The notes: generated by a model not told the origin, from the letters alone. Counted from the stretch's first letter, positions 8,158 to 18,244 are shown. The stretch: DNA of 64,000 nucleotides from a bacterium (GCA_027364575.1 DAHXPC010000003.1:107104-171103); one strand, 5' to 3'. Numbers and translations: made by a program.

Positions 8158-9951
8158 TTATTCTTCTTTGACATTGGCATTGTCTAGCAAAAATCCTCCC
8201 ACTTGCGAATCCCAAAGTTTTGCATACAGACCATTTTTAGCAATTAAGTCCAAATGCGTTCCTTCTTCTACAATCATTCCCTGATCAAAAACTAAAATTC
8301 TATCTAAGTTTAACAAGGTGGATAATCGATGCGCAATAACAATTACCGTCTTATTTTGCATTAAATTTTGTAAACTGTCTTGGATATAATGTTCGGTCAC
8401 TGAATCGAGTGCACTGGTCGCTTCATCTAAAATAAGGATAGGTGAATTTTTTAAGATAGCACGCGCAATAGAGATCCGTTGTCTTTGACCGCCAGACAAT
8501 TTAATCCCTCTTTCCCCGACTAAAGCGTTATAGCCATCTGGAATGGAGGTAATAAATTCATGTGCATGTGCTTTTTTAGCCGCTTCTATGACTTCTTCAT
8601 CGGTTGCATTTATTTTACCATACCGAATGTTTTCCCATAGGCTACGATGAAAAAGCGAAGGATCTTGTGGAATAATCGCAATGGATGCCCGTAAACTTTC
8701 TTGGGTAACAGTAGCAATGTCTTGATTGTCAATTAAAATTCTACCCGATTGTATATCAAATAAACGCAAGATAAGGTTTACAAAAGTCGTTTTTCCACTC
8801 CCTGAAAAACCAACCAGGCCTATTTTTGTCCCGGCTTTTATCGTAATAGATTTATCGATAAATAAAGGTTTAGCCTGTTTATATTGAAAAGTTACCTGAT
8901 CAAATTGAATAGTGCCTGAATGAACGCGTAGTTCAGAGGCATTGGGCAAATTTTGAATGGTATGGGGTTGGGTTGTGATCCGCAGGCCTTGAACGACCTT
9001 GCCATAGTGTTCGGTAAAAAGGGAGATCATCGTGGACATATTCCACATACAATCAATAATATAAATATTTAAAGTTAATACCAGGGCAAAGTCCCCCGTT
9101 GTAATAACGCCATTTTTGCGACCTTGTATGAGAAGCCATAAGGAAAGCGCTTGCATGATAATAAAAGAACTGCCTTGGAAGGTCCAGATTTTAAAAAAAT
9201 ACCAAGCCATTGTTTGCTCGGCCGCCACCACCTTATCCAAGGTCGTATTCAGCTTTTTATTTTCATAACGATGCCCAACAAAGGTCCTAATGGACATCAT
9301 ATTGGTTAGAATGTCGACCACTTGCCCGGTGAGAGTAGAACGAATTTCAGAAGCAGTATCAGATAAAAGGGAGGATTTTTTTCCAACGGTTATCGATACC
9401 GTTAAAAAAATAAAAATCCAAACCATCATAGCCAATGCAAATTTAATATCCACTTGCCATAAGGTAAATATAGCGACTAACAGGGCTAGACTGTTGCTAA
9501 AAAACTGTTCCGATATAATACTAATCATCTGGGTGATCCCTTGCACCACATCATTGATTTTATTCGAAAGTGAACCGGCAAAATTGTTCTGGTAATAGTC
9601 GTGACTATGGCCCATCATGTGATCAACCATTTGTTGGGTGATGTGTTTTTTTAAGGGAATAATAAATTTTAGCCGAATAATGTCGTAACAACGAAAATTA
9701 ATGACAATCAGTAAAGACATTCCTACATAGACATAAGCAGGCACGCTTAAGTGTTGAAAAGCCTCAATAGCCGGATATTTTTCTAGTCTGTCTAAAATAA
9801 TTTTAATTAAATAAGGACGGAAAGAGAGATCGATCGCCCAAACAAGCCCAACGATTAAAAATGCAACCATATGCCAGTGAAAGGGCCTTAGAACTTTTTT
9901 TGAAAAGGAATAAATAGAAAGACCTTTTGCAGGGGGGGCGGTTTTATTCAT
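8158..9951 (-). CDS. ABC exporter, fused membrane and ATPase domains (MsbA-like)
   Basis: A 597-residue half-transporter: residues 1-330 form a six-helix type I exporter domain, and 350-590 the nucleotide-binding domain. The latter has Walker A GFSGSGKTTF, Q-loop IIPQDPSLFHRSL, signature LSGGQRQRISIARA, Walker B ILILDEATSALDS and the H-loop IVIAHRLSTL. It should act as a homodimer at the inner membrane, exporting a lipid, peptide or drug; substrate cannot be read from sequence. It shares an operon with the truncated methyltransferase downstream. Confidence 0.92.
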   Translation of the reverse strand: MNKTAPPAKGLSIYSFSKKVLRPFHWHMVAFLIVGLVWAIDLSFRPYLIKIILDRLEKYPAIEAFQHLSVPAYVYVGMSLLIVINFRCYDIIRLKFIIPLKKHITQQMVDHMMGHSHDYYQNNFAGSLSNKINDVVQGITQMISIISEQFFSNSLALLVAIFTLWQVDIKFALAMMVWIFIFLTVSITVGKKSSLLSDTASEIRSTLTGQVVDILTNMMSIRTFVGHRYENKKLNTTLDKVVAAEQTMAWYFFKIWTFQGSSFIIMQALSLWLLIQGRKNGVITTGDFALVLTLNIYIIDCMWNMSTMISLFTEHYGKVVQGLRITTQPHTIQNLPNASELRVHSGTIQFDQVTFQYKQAKPLFIDKSITIKAGTKIGLVGFSGSGKTTFVNLILRLFDIQSGRILIDNQDIATVTQESLRASIAIIPQDPSLFHRSLWENIRYGKINATDEEVIEAAKKAHAHEFITSIPDGYNALVGERGIKLSGGQRQRISIARAILKNSPILILDEATSALDSVTEHYIQDSLQNLMQNKTVIVIAHRLSTLLNLDRILVFDQGMIVEEGTHLDLIAKNGLYAKLWDSQVGGFLLDNANVKEE

Positions 9952-10014
9952 ACTTTATTATCTTAATTATCCACCCTGAAAGCAAGCAATGAATAGGCTA
10001 ACAACACTTCTCCA

Positions 10015-11133
10015 TTATTTGTCTTGGGGTAAGATTAGAAGTGCATCCGAAATGGGACGTAAATGCCAGTCTTCATAGCCTTCGTCTTTAGGGACTTGTC
10101 GGTTATGGGTAATGCTATTATCGAGATATAAAGCGGAAGAGCTACCCCCATCTAAATTAAGCGCGTACTCACACCCTAAATTTTTCATAAAAATGGCCAG
10201 CTCTGCGATGGTCATGCCTGGACTTCCATTGAGAATATTTTGCTCTGCCACAGCCAATATCCAATGACCGTTTGGTAAAATACCGACGGCGGTTCTCGCA
10301 TGACGCCCTACCACAAAAAATGAACGTAAACGTTCCATAGAATGATCCTGAACAATTTTGCCACGGTATATTAATAAAGGAGAACCGCCAATAATATTAT
10401 CTACCAATTGCCAGGCTAAATAATGTTCTTTTAACAATTGTGGAATTACTACAATGTTAACGGTGGCAGGATTGCCGAGATCCAATGATTGGCGGGGATA
10501 CTGAACTTTGGCGCCTATAGAATAGATATATCCGCCTTTGGGAATAGGCGTATGGCCGGAAGCGACCAGCTTTATAATTTTGTGATCTTGGATAACAATG
10601 TCATACCCCCCTAGCAGGGAGCCGGCATATTTACCATAAGCCTCGGTATATAAAATCGCTTTTTTCACCGAGCCAGGTTGATTAACGGCATGTAAAGGGA
10701 ATTTCTGATGGTTAAGATAAATCGTGGTTTTTGTCTGCACACAATCGATTAAGGGGATCTGTAATTGGCTAGACCAGCCAATAGCAGCTCGTGAACGGTA
10801 AGCGACTCCATACCATTGGTTGCGGATTTTTAAGATCCCAGCGGGTAATCCATCCCCTATCTCGCCACTTTTAAAAAAACCCCCATTGATGGCAGCAATT
10901 GCATGATACCGTTTTGCAATGGTTGCTATCGATTCTCTTCCTAATGCCTTGCCGTTGGCATGCGCGGCAATGATACGTAAACGGGCGGGATCTACTTTTA
11001 ATATTTGCACATTTTGCTGGGCAGGGGTGGTTGTTTTCCAATACTGTAGTCCATCATGCAACGCTTCTGCACAGGTAGTTATAACCGAGCAAAGTGTTAG
11101 GAAACTAATTAATGACAGTTTTAGATAATTCAT
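10015..11133 (-). CDS. Secreted phosphodiester glycosidase (NAGPA-domain) protein
   Basis: 372 residues with a signal peptide (MNYLKLSLISFLTLCSVITTCAEA). The rest carries NAGPA/phosphodiester-glycosidase landmarks: AINGGFF near residue 85, NIIGGSPLLIYRGKIV, RTAVGILPNGHWILAVAE, and GMTIAELAIFMKNLGCEYALNLDGG followed by SSSALYL. Proteins of this family remove or hydrolyse sugar-phosphodiesters in the periplasm or outside the cell, often near exopolysaccharide genes. The exact substrate is unknown. Confidence 0.85.
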   Translation of the reverse strand: MNYLKLSLISFLTLCSVITTCAEALHDGLQYWKTTTPAQQNVQILKVDPARLRIIAAHANGKALGRESIATIAKRYHAIAAINGGFFKSGEIGDGLPAGILKIRNQWYGVAYRSRAAIGWSSQLQIPLIDCVQTKTTIYLNHQKFPLHAVNQPGSVKKAILYTEAYGKYAGSLLGGYDIVIQDHKIIKLVASGHTPIPKGGYIYSIGAKVQYPRQSLDLGNPATVNIVVIPQLLKEHYLAWQLVDNIIGGSPLLIYRGKIVQDHSMERLRSFFVVGRHARTAVGILPNGHWILAVAEQNILNGSPGMTIAELAIFMKNLGCEYALNLDGGSSSALYLDNSITHNRQVPKDEGYEDWHLRPISDALLILPQDK

Positions 11134-11148
11134 GTCTTAGCTACAGTG

Positions 11149-11334
11149 TTAATCATAAGTTGATAATAATAGAAACAGATCGTAAATAATATATGATAAC
11201 GACGGATTAACGGCTATTTCAAAACCAGTGTTGATATTTGCCAATAGGCCTAAGATAATTGTGCTATCTACAATGGTTGAACGATCGGTATTTAAAGGTT
11301 GTTTCAGTTCGGTTTCTAAGTTTTGCGATTCAAT
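11149..11334 (-). pseudogene. Orphan C-terminal coding remnant beside the mini-IS
   Basis: On the minus strand a frame is open from the left inverted repeat of the neighbouring insertion element to TAA 11149-11151, giving about 61 residues (starts IESQNLETELKQPL, ends LSYIIYDLFLLLSTYD). No start codon or ribosome site is seen. I read it as the tail of a gene cut by the insertion or by an associated deletion. Family not recognised. The rest of 11134-11387 shows nothing else. Confidence 0.35.
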
Positions 11335-11831
11335 GGGTTCCGTTGCGAAAATTTCTTATTATTAAATAAATTCTGATGTCTGCCGCGTTAGGCGGCGATC
11401 TTAAACAGGCTACTAATAAATTGGCTTTGTGCAAGGAGATTTGCTTTAGAGACATTATGAATTTGGCCTTTATGGATCATGTGCATAATTTCACAGCCTG
11501 CAATGGTCTTCCTTGCAGAATAAAATGAGCCAAACCAAAGCTTAGCTTTAACTCTTTTCTTAATAAATCGATGGTCTTGCTCGACAATTTTATTTAAATA
11601 TTTAACTTGCCTAAGCTTGCAATTCTTCTCTATTATACGCTCTGATTTCAGTATCTGAACAGCTTTTGGATAAGCAGGATTTTTATCTATCGTTAAAACA
11701 GCGGGCGTTGAAGTATGCGAAGAACTTAATATTTTCTTGAAAAACCTTATTGCACTGTTTGTATCACGCTTAGCGCAAAGCAAAAAATCTAAAATGAAAG
11801 CTAAAGTTTGAACTTTTTCGCAACGGAACCC
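11335..11831 (-). mobile_element. Miniature IS6-family element with perfect 17-bp inverted repeats
   Basis: Terminal repeats GGGTTCCGTTGCGAAAA (11335-11351) and its exact complement (11815-11831) bound a 497-base element. Full IS6-family elements are near 800 bases; this one retains only the transposase C-terminal half. The flanking 8-mers (GATTCAAT on the left, GTCAAATT on the right) do not match, so no target-site duplication survives. It could be mobilised only in trans. Confidence 0.8.
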
Positions 11832-11846
11832 GTCAAATTTACCCAC
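11388..11846 (-). pseudogene. IS6-family transposase, N-terminally truncated
   Basis: The frame begins outside the element (11846), reads through the inverted repeat as GFRCEKV, and continues as the C-terminal part of an IS6/IS26-type DDE transposase: ILDFLLCAKRDTNSAIRFFKK, VLTIDKNPAYPKA (second catalytic Asp), KYLNKIVEQDHRFIKKR (catalytic Glu) and MIHKGQI. The N-terminal helix-turn-helix and first catalytic Asp are missing, so it should be inactive. Confidence 0.85.
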
Positions 11847-11880
11847 ATCCTAAAATAAGCACGAAAGTAAATTTGTTGTG

Positions 11881-12303
11881 CTAAAAATATTTCCTCACAC
11901 CCTTGGGGAGCTGCGAAAATATTTTATTGACTTCTTCTGCTGAAGTTTTGTTTGCTAAAGTTTTAAAAACGGAAGAGGCTGCTAGTTCGGGATCAATATC
12001 TGAATGGTTATACTCACGGAGTAGTTCAATCAAATTATCTATAAATTCTTCGGCGCTGCGTTCTCGTAAGGGTTGTTTACAAGGACGCCAATTCTCATAA
12101 TAAAACCCACGTATTAAAGGCGATAATTGAGCAGCCAGTTTGACGCAATCATCCAGGGTTAAATTATCTCTTAATAGGCGCAAAGTTGCATGCAGTGCAG
12201 CATACGCTTTTGAATTACTATCCCAACCGGTGATGCGATTAATTTCATTCAGCCATTCATACACTTCTTGTACCTCGTGGTCTAAAGATGCTATTTTGTT
12301 CAT
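11881..12303 (-). CDS. DUF2267-type protein
   Basis: 140 residues with the DUF2267 pattern: V-x-E-W-L-x-E-I near the N-terminus, AYAALHATLRLLRDNLTLDDCVKLAAQLSPLIRGFYYENW in the centre (quoted as landmarks AALHATLRLLRD and QLSPLIRGFYYENW), and a second helical repeat with the QLPKGVRKYF end. Members are small cytosolic helical proteins, often near stress genes; biochemical role unknown. It stands alone and is followed by the mini-IS. Confidence 0.75.
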   Translation of the reverse strand: MNKIASLDHEVQEVYEWLNEINRITGWDSNSKAYAALHATLRLLRDNLTLDDCVKLAAQLSPLIRGFYYENWRPCKQPLRERSAEEFIDNLIELLREYNHSDIDPELAASSVFKTLANKTSAEEVNKIFSQLPKGVRKYF

Positions 12304-12462
12304 AGATCCTCCACTTGTACGCTTGTCTAGCTTTTTTAAATGTACTTCGCTTTATTTAAATATAATAAAATTCACCTATAGTATCAATATTTATTTTCCA
12401 ACAGTAATTTCATGCTGACTATCGAATGGCGGATAAACTGCTTAGCGTAAAGGGTTCAATAT

Positions 12463-12909
12463 TTACTTCAGTATTTTAATTTGTTGGCTGATATAGTCAT
12501 AAAGTTCTTCATTTTGCTTTTGCAATTTTTGAATATTGGAACGAATAGCTTCTTCAATGCTTTTTTGTTGTAATGTTTTTTTATAGGCGTCTAATACCAA
12601 TTTTTGATTGGTATCTAATGCTTGTAATGTTCCATGATCGCTTGCAAGGCCCCGCATAACCGCGTAACCTTGCATAAAATATCCTTTAAAATCTTTTTCA
12701 TGAGATGGGGGTTTTTCGCCTAGCTCTTCAATTAAATCACACAATTCCCGAATAATGTTTTCAGATTCTGCTTTAAAGGCAGATAGCCTGACTTTAGTTT
12801 CGGTGTGTTCGAGGTTGCGAATTGCGTGATCTAAAATAAAGGATTTATCAATTTCATAATGCGTTAGTTGTTTAAGTGCTTCTGCCGTATCTTTAGCATA
12901 CACGTTCAT
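12463..12909 (-). CDS. PA2169-like four-helix-bundle protein (DUF2383)
   Basis: 148 residues, almost wholly helical. Landmarks are FILDHAIRNLEH, ESENIIRELCDLIEELGEKPP, GYFMQGYAVMRGL and the Gln/Lys-rich C-terminal helix. The pattern fits the PA2169/DUF2383 ferritin-like four-helix family, linked to envelope or oxidative stress in general terms. No signal peptide. The 295 bases between it and the next gene hold no feature I can support. Confidence 0.7.
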   Translation of the reverse strand: MNVYAKDTAEALKQLTHYEIDKSFILDHAIRNLEHTETKVRLSAFKAESENIIRELCDLIEELGEKPPSHEKDFKGYFMQGYAVMRGLASDHGTLQALDTNQKLVLDAYKKTLQQKSIEEAIRSNIQKLQKQNEELYDYISQQIKILK

Positions 12910-13204
12910 AACACCACTCCCCTTGTTGAGAATTGTTTTTGGTTGTGAAGTTTTATATTGTCGCTAATAAATTTATACTATCTAAAAATTTCCTTAAAAA
13001 CAAGACCATCCGTTTTATCTGCATTTACATGATCGTTGAAAATAAAATTTCTATTTTCTGTCCTCTGCAGACTGGCGCGGCGCGCCATAGAGCGGGTTGA
13101 TTAGAGGAGAAAATAACCTAAACTTTAGAGTAAGCGGAATTTTTTTACAAAGCCCATGATCAGGGGGGAGATAGCTTTCTGGCTTATGGTTAAAAAAAGG
13201 TATA

Positions 13205-14443
13205 TTGCTAAAGAAGGGTGTACGAAAAGCCGTGAACAATTTTCAAAAAAAATCATTTTTTAAGCAACCAGCCTTTGGATCATTTATGGTCCTCTTTTTA
13301 GCCTGGCTGTTTTTCTTTTGGCCTTCCATTCGTGCAATTTTTTTAGAAAATAACCTGGTTGGGCTAAAAGTCGCCACTTACGGCATTACCGTTTCCGCGT
13401 TCTATTTACTGTATCTACAGCGTAAGGTGTTAGAAAGCGCATTATTAACGTCTAGCCAATTAGGTTTGGTCGCCCTCTTTCTTTTAGCGATAGGACTTGT
13501 GTTAGGGGAAGTCTTCCATCTTTCCTTTGTTGTTCAGGCGGCAGTCACGTTGATGCTTCCAGCAATCGTGATGACAACTTTTGGTCCGGTTGTGATTCGA
13601 GCTTTTATTTTTCCGTTATTATATTTAATGCTGATTATTCCATTGCAAGATAATGCGCTTAATTATCGCGCAGGCATTGTTTTTGTCGCAATTGTCTTCT
13701 TTATTTTCTACTGGCGTTCTTTAAAAAAGGGCATCTTGCTGCCTGAAGCGATGGATATTTTACCCTGGTGGGCATTGCAAAATTTTCGTTGGTTTACCCC
13801 AACATTGATTGCCTTTAGCATATTGATGGCCTCCCCCTGGTTAGGCGATAATATTCGCGATTTTCGGATGAAAGCGCGCCAAAAAATTACGCTGAGAGCG
13901 CCACTGGCAATGGGCGGATGGACAGGCCCCCTGCAAATAAAAAACCCAACCCTACAAGCTCTGTATCCCAATGCTTCCAGCACTTTGCAAGTGGAATATT
14001 TGCCCATCGCCGATGCGGAAAGCATCTATTTATATTCTGCGTATTATGATTCCGATCGCGCCGTATCGGATATGTTAAATCCCACAAATTCAATCTTTGA
14101 TCCGGCTTTATGGAAAACTGCTCGCTTAGCCACAGCACACGTAAACCTTGCGAAAAATAATTCTGTGGCAGTTTTTGAGAGGGTATTGGAAGGCGAAAAC
14201 AGTTCTCGCTTAGTTTGGTATTGGTATTATTCAGCAGGGGTTAGCACCATTGATCCGAATATGAGGAGCTTATTGGATACGGTGCGGGTTATTTCCAAAT
14301 ACGCCCAAGGCTCTGGCATGATTATGCTCTCTACGCCTTTTTATGGGGAGCCCAGCGATGCTAGGCGCCGCCTGACAGCTTTTTTAAGCACAATGTATGG
14401 TTCTTTAGATACCTTAAAGCGTCCAGAAGCGCTTTATCCTTGA
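13205..14443 (+). CDS. Exosortase-like membrane domain fused to EpsI-like domain; catalytic core absent
   Basis: Residues 1-185 are multi-spanning and resemble the N-terminal part of exosortases (FPLLYLMLIIPLQDNAL matches the FPLLFLLFxxPLP segment). In exosortases this is followed by the active-site Cys-Ser-Gly region and later Arg and His residues; here it jumps directly to FFIFYWRSLKKG and lacks all three. Residues 215-405 match the EpsI/DUF3485 domain (GGWTGPL, YLYSAYYDS, YWYYSAGVSTIDPN, IMLSTPFYGEPSDARRRL). The TTG start at 13205 has AAAAAAGG upstream; GTG 13232 is an alternative. The fusion resembles XrtA-EpsI proteins of exopolysaccharide loci, but none is nearby. It overlaps the converging gene by 10 bases. 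Confidence 0.7.
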   Translation: MLKKGVRKAVNNFQKKSFFKQPAFGSFMVLFLAWLFFFWPSIRAIFLENNLVGLKVATYGITVSAFYLLYLQRKVLESALLTSSQLGLVALFLLAIGLVLGEVFHLSFVVQAAVTLMLPAIVMTTFGPVVIRAFIFPLLYLMLIIPLQDNALNYRAGIVFVAIVFFIFYWRSLKKGILLPEAMDILPWWALQNFRWFTPTLIAFSILMASPWLGDNIRDFRMKARQKITLRAPLAMGGWTGPLQIKNPTLQALYPNASSTLQVEYLPIADAESIYLYSAYYDSDRAVSDMLNPTNSIFDPALWKTARLATAHVNLAKNNSVAVFERVLEGENSSRLVWYWYYSAGVSTIDPNMRSLLDTVRVISKYAQGSGMIMLSTPFYGEPSDARRRLTAFLSTMYGSLDTLKRPEALYP

Positions 14444-15216
14444 ACTAACCACCGCGGAAGGTAACGCTCTGCTGTTTTGAGACAGTGCTTATTGTCTTCA
14501 AAATTGGCATCCAACTGTTTTAATAACTGCCAAAAATGGGCGGAGTGATTTAAATGTTTTGTATGACACAGTTCATGCAGCAACACATGTTCTGCCACCG
14601 AACGAGGGAAAAAGAGTAATTTATAATTTAGACTAATATTCTTTTTAGCATTGCAGCTGCCCCATAGCGTATTTTGCGCCCTGACCGTAACCTGATTGTA
14701 AGAAAGCCCAGTTAATAGGCTGAGTTCATTTAACCACAGAGGCAAAATACGTGATGCTTCTTTAATTACCCATTTTTTAAGTGCTTGATGGCATAAGGAT
14801 AGATCCTCGGTCTGGCCTTGTGCCCATAAAATTCCTCCTTTTTCAATAATTTTCACTGCAACCCTTTTGCGGTGAGTTAAAGGGTGATAGCGAATATGCC
14901 AGACAGAAAAAATGGCTTGGCATTCTAATAGAGAAGGATGTTCTAAAATCGGTGGTGGAAGGGGGGCTATTAATGCTTTTTTTTGGAAACGTAACAGAAC
15001 TTTTTCTATCCAACCTCGTTTTTCATTCAGCAAAGCCTCTATAGGAATACTGCGCTTTCGGTTACTCGGCACCACAATTTCTAGGCCTTGAGCAGGGGAT
15101 ATTTGTAGAAAAATGCGTTTGGCCCGTGCGCTGCGGCGAACAGTATAAGGAGGGGGCCATAGCGAAGAAGGGTTTTGTTTGCAAGTGTCTATCACGGCAA
15201 ATACTCTAGCCCCCAA
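14434..15216 (-). CDS. YgjP/M48-like zinc metallopeptidase-domain protein
   Basis: A DUF45/YgjP-type protein of 260 residues. The C-terminal half carries LWGSCNAKKNISLNYKLLFF and the zinc motif HVLLHELCHTKHLNHSAHFW (HExxH-like: H-E-L-C-H plus a downstream His). The N-terminus has the family's YTVRRSARAKRIFLQI strand. The TTG start at 15216 lacks a clear ribosome site; GTG 15195 is possible. Members are predicted cytosolic peptidases of unknown substrate. Confidence 0.83.
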   Translation of the reverse strand: MGARVFAVIDTCKQNPSSLWPPPYTVRRSARAKRIFLQISPAQGLEIVVPSNRKRSIPIEALLNEKRGWIEKVLLRFQKKALIAPLPPPILEHPSLLECQAIFSVWHIRYHPLTHRKRVAVKIIEKGGILWAQGQTEDLSLCHQALKKWVIKEASRILPLWLNELSLLTGLSYNQVTVRAQNTLWGSCNAKKNISLNYKLLFFPRSVAEHVLLHELCHTKHLNHSAHFWQLLKQLDANFEDNKHCLKTAERYLPRWLVQG

Positions 15217-15332
15217 TTTAAAGTTAGTTATAAAACGTAAATATAGACATTTTTTTGCGGATAACGCCTGTGCATGCTAGTCTGGGCGTCAGTATAAATG
15301 TATGTAGTGATATATATAAGTTAGGAGACTAC

Positions 15333-16727
15333 ATGATAAGAATGGCCCTTAATTTACTTAAACCGGCGCCTCATATTCCGGAGATCACTGATCCCGCGTT
15401 GATGAAAGAGACTTACCAATATTGGCGTATCCGCACTTTTTATTCAATGTATATTGGATATTTATTTTATTATTTTACCCGTAAGATTTTTTCCTCCCTT
15501 ACCCCATTTTTGGTGGAGGATTTAGGGCTGACAAAAGGGGATATTGGAAAGCTCGCTAGCATTTGGGCAGTGACATATGCCATTAGTAAATTTACGAGTG
15601 CAATTTTAGCCGATCGCTCTAATCCTCGCTACTTTATGGCGCTTGGGTTAATGCTTACTGGGCTGATTAATATATTATTTGGGTTTTCTTCTACCGTGCT
15701 GATGTTTGCCATTTTTTGGGGATTAAATGGTTGGTTTCAAGGCTGGGGGTGGCCTGCTTGTACCAAGCAATTAACGCATTGGTTTAGTCATTCTGAACGC
15801 GGCAGATGGTGGAGTATTTTGTGTACGTCGCATACGGTAGGTGCGGTGATTATTTCAATGGTTGGGACATTGATTGCACAAAAATTTGGCTGGCGTTGGG
15901 GGATGGCGATCCCCAGTATTGTTTGCTTAATTGTTGGATTGTGGTTATTAAATCGTCTAAGAGATGTCCCTCAATCTTTAGGCCTTCCTTCTATTGAAAA
16001 ATTTAATCAAGAATCGGACCAGGATCAAAAAGACGATATTGAAATTTTGTCGATTAAAGAAATATTATTTAAACATGTTCTCAATAATAAATATGTTTGG
16101 ATCCTCTCTATTTCTTATTTTTTGGTATACATCATTCGGGAAGCCGTTGGCAATTGGGGCATTTTATATCTGGTGCAGGAAAAAGGGTATACCCCTGTTT
16201 TATCGGGTATGTATCTTGCGCTATTTGAGGTTGGGGGTTTTTTCGGCGTTTTATTTGCCGGCTGGGGCTCTGACAAATGGTTTAATAGAAAACGTATTCC
16301 TTTAATTGTCTTAAGTTCTTTTGGGCTTATTTTCTCAGTGGGGGGTCTTTGGTATTTAGGGCCCAAACAATTTATCTTTACTTCAATCTGGATAACCCTA
16401 TTAGGTTTCTTGGTCTTTATCCCGCAAATGTTGGTCGGCTTAGCTGCTGCAGAATGTGTCAATAAAAATGCGGCAAGCACTGCCAATGGCTTTGCGGGAT
16501 TATGTGCTTATGTGGGTGCTGTGATGGCAGGCTACCCCCTAGGCAGAGTGATTGAAATTTGGGGTTGGTATGGATTTATTGTGGCACTAGCCGTTTGTGC
16601 TGCCTTTTGTGCGGTGGTTTTGTTGCCTATTTGGTCATTGCGTTCGGGAGCTTCACAGGTTCTGCCGGGGTCCTTAGCGCGATCCGATGATGAGCAGAAC
16701 CCTCCACTGCATCCCATAGAAGTATAA
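15333..16727 (+). CDS. MFS organophosphate:phosphate antiporter-like transporter (GlpT/UhpT family)
   Basis: About 464 residues with twelve predicted membrane segments. GlpT/UhpT/PgtP-family features include YWRIRTFYSMYIGYLFYYFTRK, the conserved helix-1 Arg, LGLTKGDIGKLASIWAVTYAISKF, and NGWFQGWGWPACTKQLTHWF. It should import a phosphorylated metabolite (glycerol-3-phosphate, hexose-6-phosphate or phosphoglycerate) in exchange for phosphate; intracellular bacteria use such carriers to take host metabolites. ATG 15333 is preceded by TTAGGAG at good spacing; an upstream frame from 15255 is unlikely. Confidence 0.88.
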   Translation: MIRMALNLLKPAPHIPEITDPALMKETYQYWRIRTFYSMYIGYLFYYFTRKIFSSLTPFLVEDLGLTKGDIGKLASIWAVTYAISKFTSAILADRSNPRYFMALGLMLTGLINILFGFSSTVLMFAIFWGLNGWFQGWGWPACTKQLTHWFSHSERGRWWSILCTSHTVGAVIISMVGTLIAQKFGWRWGMAIPSIVCLIVGLWLLNRLRDVPQSLGLPSIEKFNQESDQDQKDDIEILSIKEILFKHVLNNKYVWILSISYFLVYIIREAVGNWGILYLVQEKGYTPVLSGMYLALFEVGGFFGVLFAGWGSDKWFNRKRIPLIVLSSFGLIFSVGGLWYLGPKQFIFTSIWITLLGFLVFIPQMLVGLAAAECVNKNAASTANGFAGLCAYVGAVMAGYPLGRVIEIWGWYGFIVALAVCAAFCAVVLLPIWSLRSGASQVLPGSLARSDDEQNPPLHPIEV

Positions 16728-16755
16728 ATGCCTTAACCACCTTTGATGGGATGGG

Positions 16756-18048
16756 TTAACGACGTTTTTCAATGGGAACGAAATCGCGCTGATTGGGGCC
16801 TGTGTATAATTGACGCGGGCGCCCAATTTTGAGATCTTTGCCACTTAACATTTCGCTCCAATGCGAAATCCATCCCACGGTTCTTGCAATCGCGAATATG
16901 ACCGTAAACATATTAATGGGGATCCCAATGGCTTTTAAAATAATCCCTGAATAAAAATCCACATTGGGATAGAGCTTTTTTTCAATAAAATACGGATCTT
17001 GAAGGGCTATTTCTTCAAGCTTTAGGGCTAGTTTAAAGAGTGGATCCTCTTGGATCTGTAATGCTTCCATAACCTCATAACAGGTCTGTCTCATGACCTT
17101 TGCACGGGGATCAAAGTTTTTATAGACTCGATGTCCAAATCCCATTAATCGAAAAGGATCATTTTTGTCTTTTGCGCGTGCAAGATACATGTCAATTCGA
17201 CTGACATCGCCAATTTCATTGAGCATATTTAAAACCGCTTCGTTAGCTCCGCCATGTGCAGGCCCCCAAAGGGCAGCAATCCCTGCCGAAATGCAGGCAA
17301 ATGGATTCGCACCCGATGAACCGGCAAGGCGCACAGTAGAGGTAGAGGCATTTTGCTCATGATCGGCATGTAAGGTAAATATGCGATCCATTGCGCGCAC
17401 GAGAACAGGATTAACGTTGTCAGATTCTGTGGGTACCGAAAACATCATGTGTAAAAAATTCTCAGTATAACTTAAGCTATTTTTAGGATAGGCAAAGGGT
17501 TGACCAATGGAATATTTATAGGCCATTGCGGCGATAGTTGGCATTTTTGCAACCAAACGAAGGGCTGCCAGTTTGCGATGTTCAGGATTTTTAATTTCTA
17601 AAGAATCGTGGTAGAAAGCCGATAAGGCACCGACCACCCCACACATAATCGCCATGGGGTGTGAGTGACGCGGGAAACCGTTAAAAAAATTACTCAGTTG
17701 TTCATGGACTAAAGTGTGATGTTGTATTTCATAGACGAAACTTTCTTTTTGGGCTTGATTCGGCAGTTCTCCATTTAACAATAAATAGCAGACCTCAAGA
17801 TAATCTGCATGCTCTGCCAGTTCGGCAATCGGATAGCCTCGATGTAACAAAATTCCTTTTTCACCATCGATAAACGTGATCCCGGAGCTACACGCTGCCG
17901 TGGATTGAAACCCAGGATCGTAGGTGAATACATCATATTGATTCACGCTAGACACATCGATCACTTTAGGGCCTAAGGTTCCCGATAACATGGGGAGGGA
18001 GAGCGGGCTATGCCCGGGAATGCGAATTTCGACTGTGTCATTAGACAT
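16756..18048 (-). CDS. gltA: Citrate synthase (type II)
   Basis: Condenses acetyl-CoA and oxaloacetate to open the TCA cycle. The 430 residues match the hexameric, NADH-sensitive type: [17 protein letters not shown] (catalytic His), [15 protein letters not shown] (second His), [13 protein letters not shown] (catalytic Asp region nearby) and the C-terminal [10 protein letters not shown]. It is divergent from the sdh-suc block, an order shared with Coxiella and Legionella relatives. Confidence 0.97.
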   Translation of the reverse strand: MSNDTVEIRIPGHSPLSLPMLSGTLGPKVIDVSSVNQYDVFTYDPGFQSTAACSSGITFIDGEKGILLHRGYPIAELAEHADYLEVCYLLLNGELPNQAQKESFVYEIQHHTLVHEQLSNFFNGFPRHSHPMAIMCGVVGALSAFYHDSLEIKNPEHRKLAALRLVAKMPTIAAMAYKYSIGQPFAYPKNSLSYTENFLHMMFSVPTESDNVNPVLVRAMDRIFTLHADHEQNASTSTVRLAGSSGANPFACISAGIAALWGPAHGGANEAVLNMLNEIGDVSRIDMYLARAKDKNDPFRLMGFGHRVYKNFDPRAKVMRQTCYEVMEALQIQEDPLFKLALKLEEIALQDPYFIEKKLYPNVDFYSGIILKAIGIPINMFTVIFAIARTVGWISHWSEMLSGKDLKIGRPRQLYTGPNQRDFVPIEKRR

Positions 18049-18244
18049 ACTATGTTTCCTGTTTTAAGCGTAGAAATGGCCAGGTATTTCTATAGTATAG
18101 AAAGAGATTGAATAAATTCTCTTAAGATCAGCGGATCAATTCGATTTATTCATATAGTCAAAATGGGCCCATTTTTAAAAGTGACTCCAGTAGGCTATAG
18201 TTATCTATAGAGAATGATTTGTTCACATTTGCAAAGGGGTGAAT

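Noticed and set aside
13076..13087. GGCGCGCC palindrome upstream of the exosortase-like gene
   Set aside because: A short GC palindrome alone; no repeats, T-run or promoter context gives it a role.
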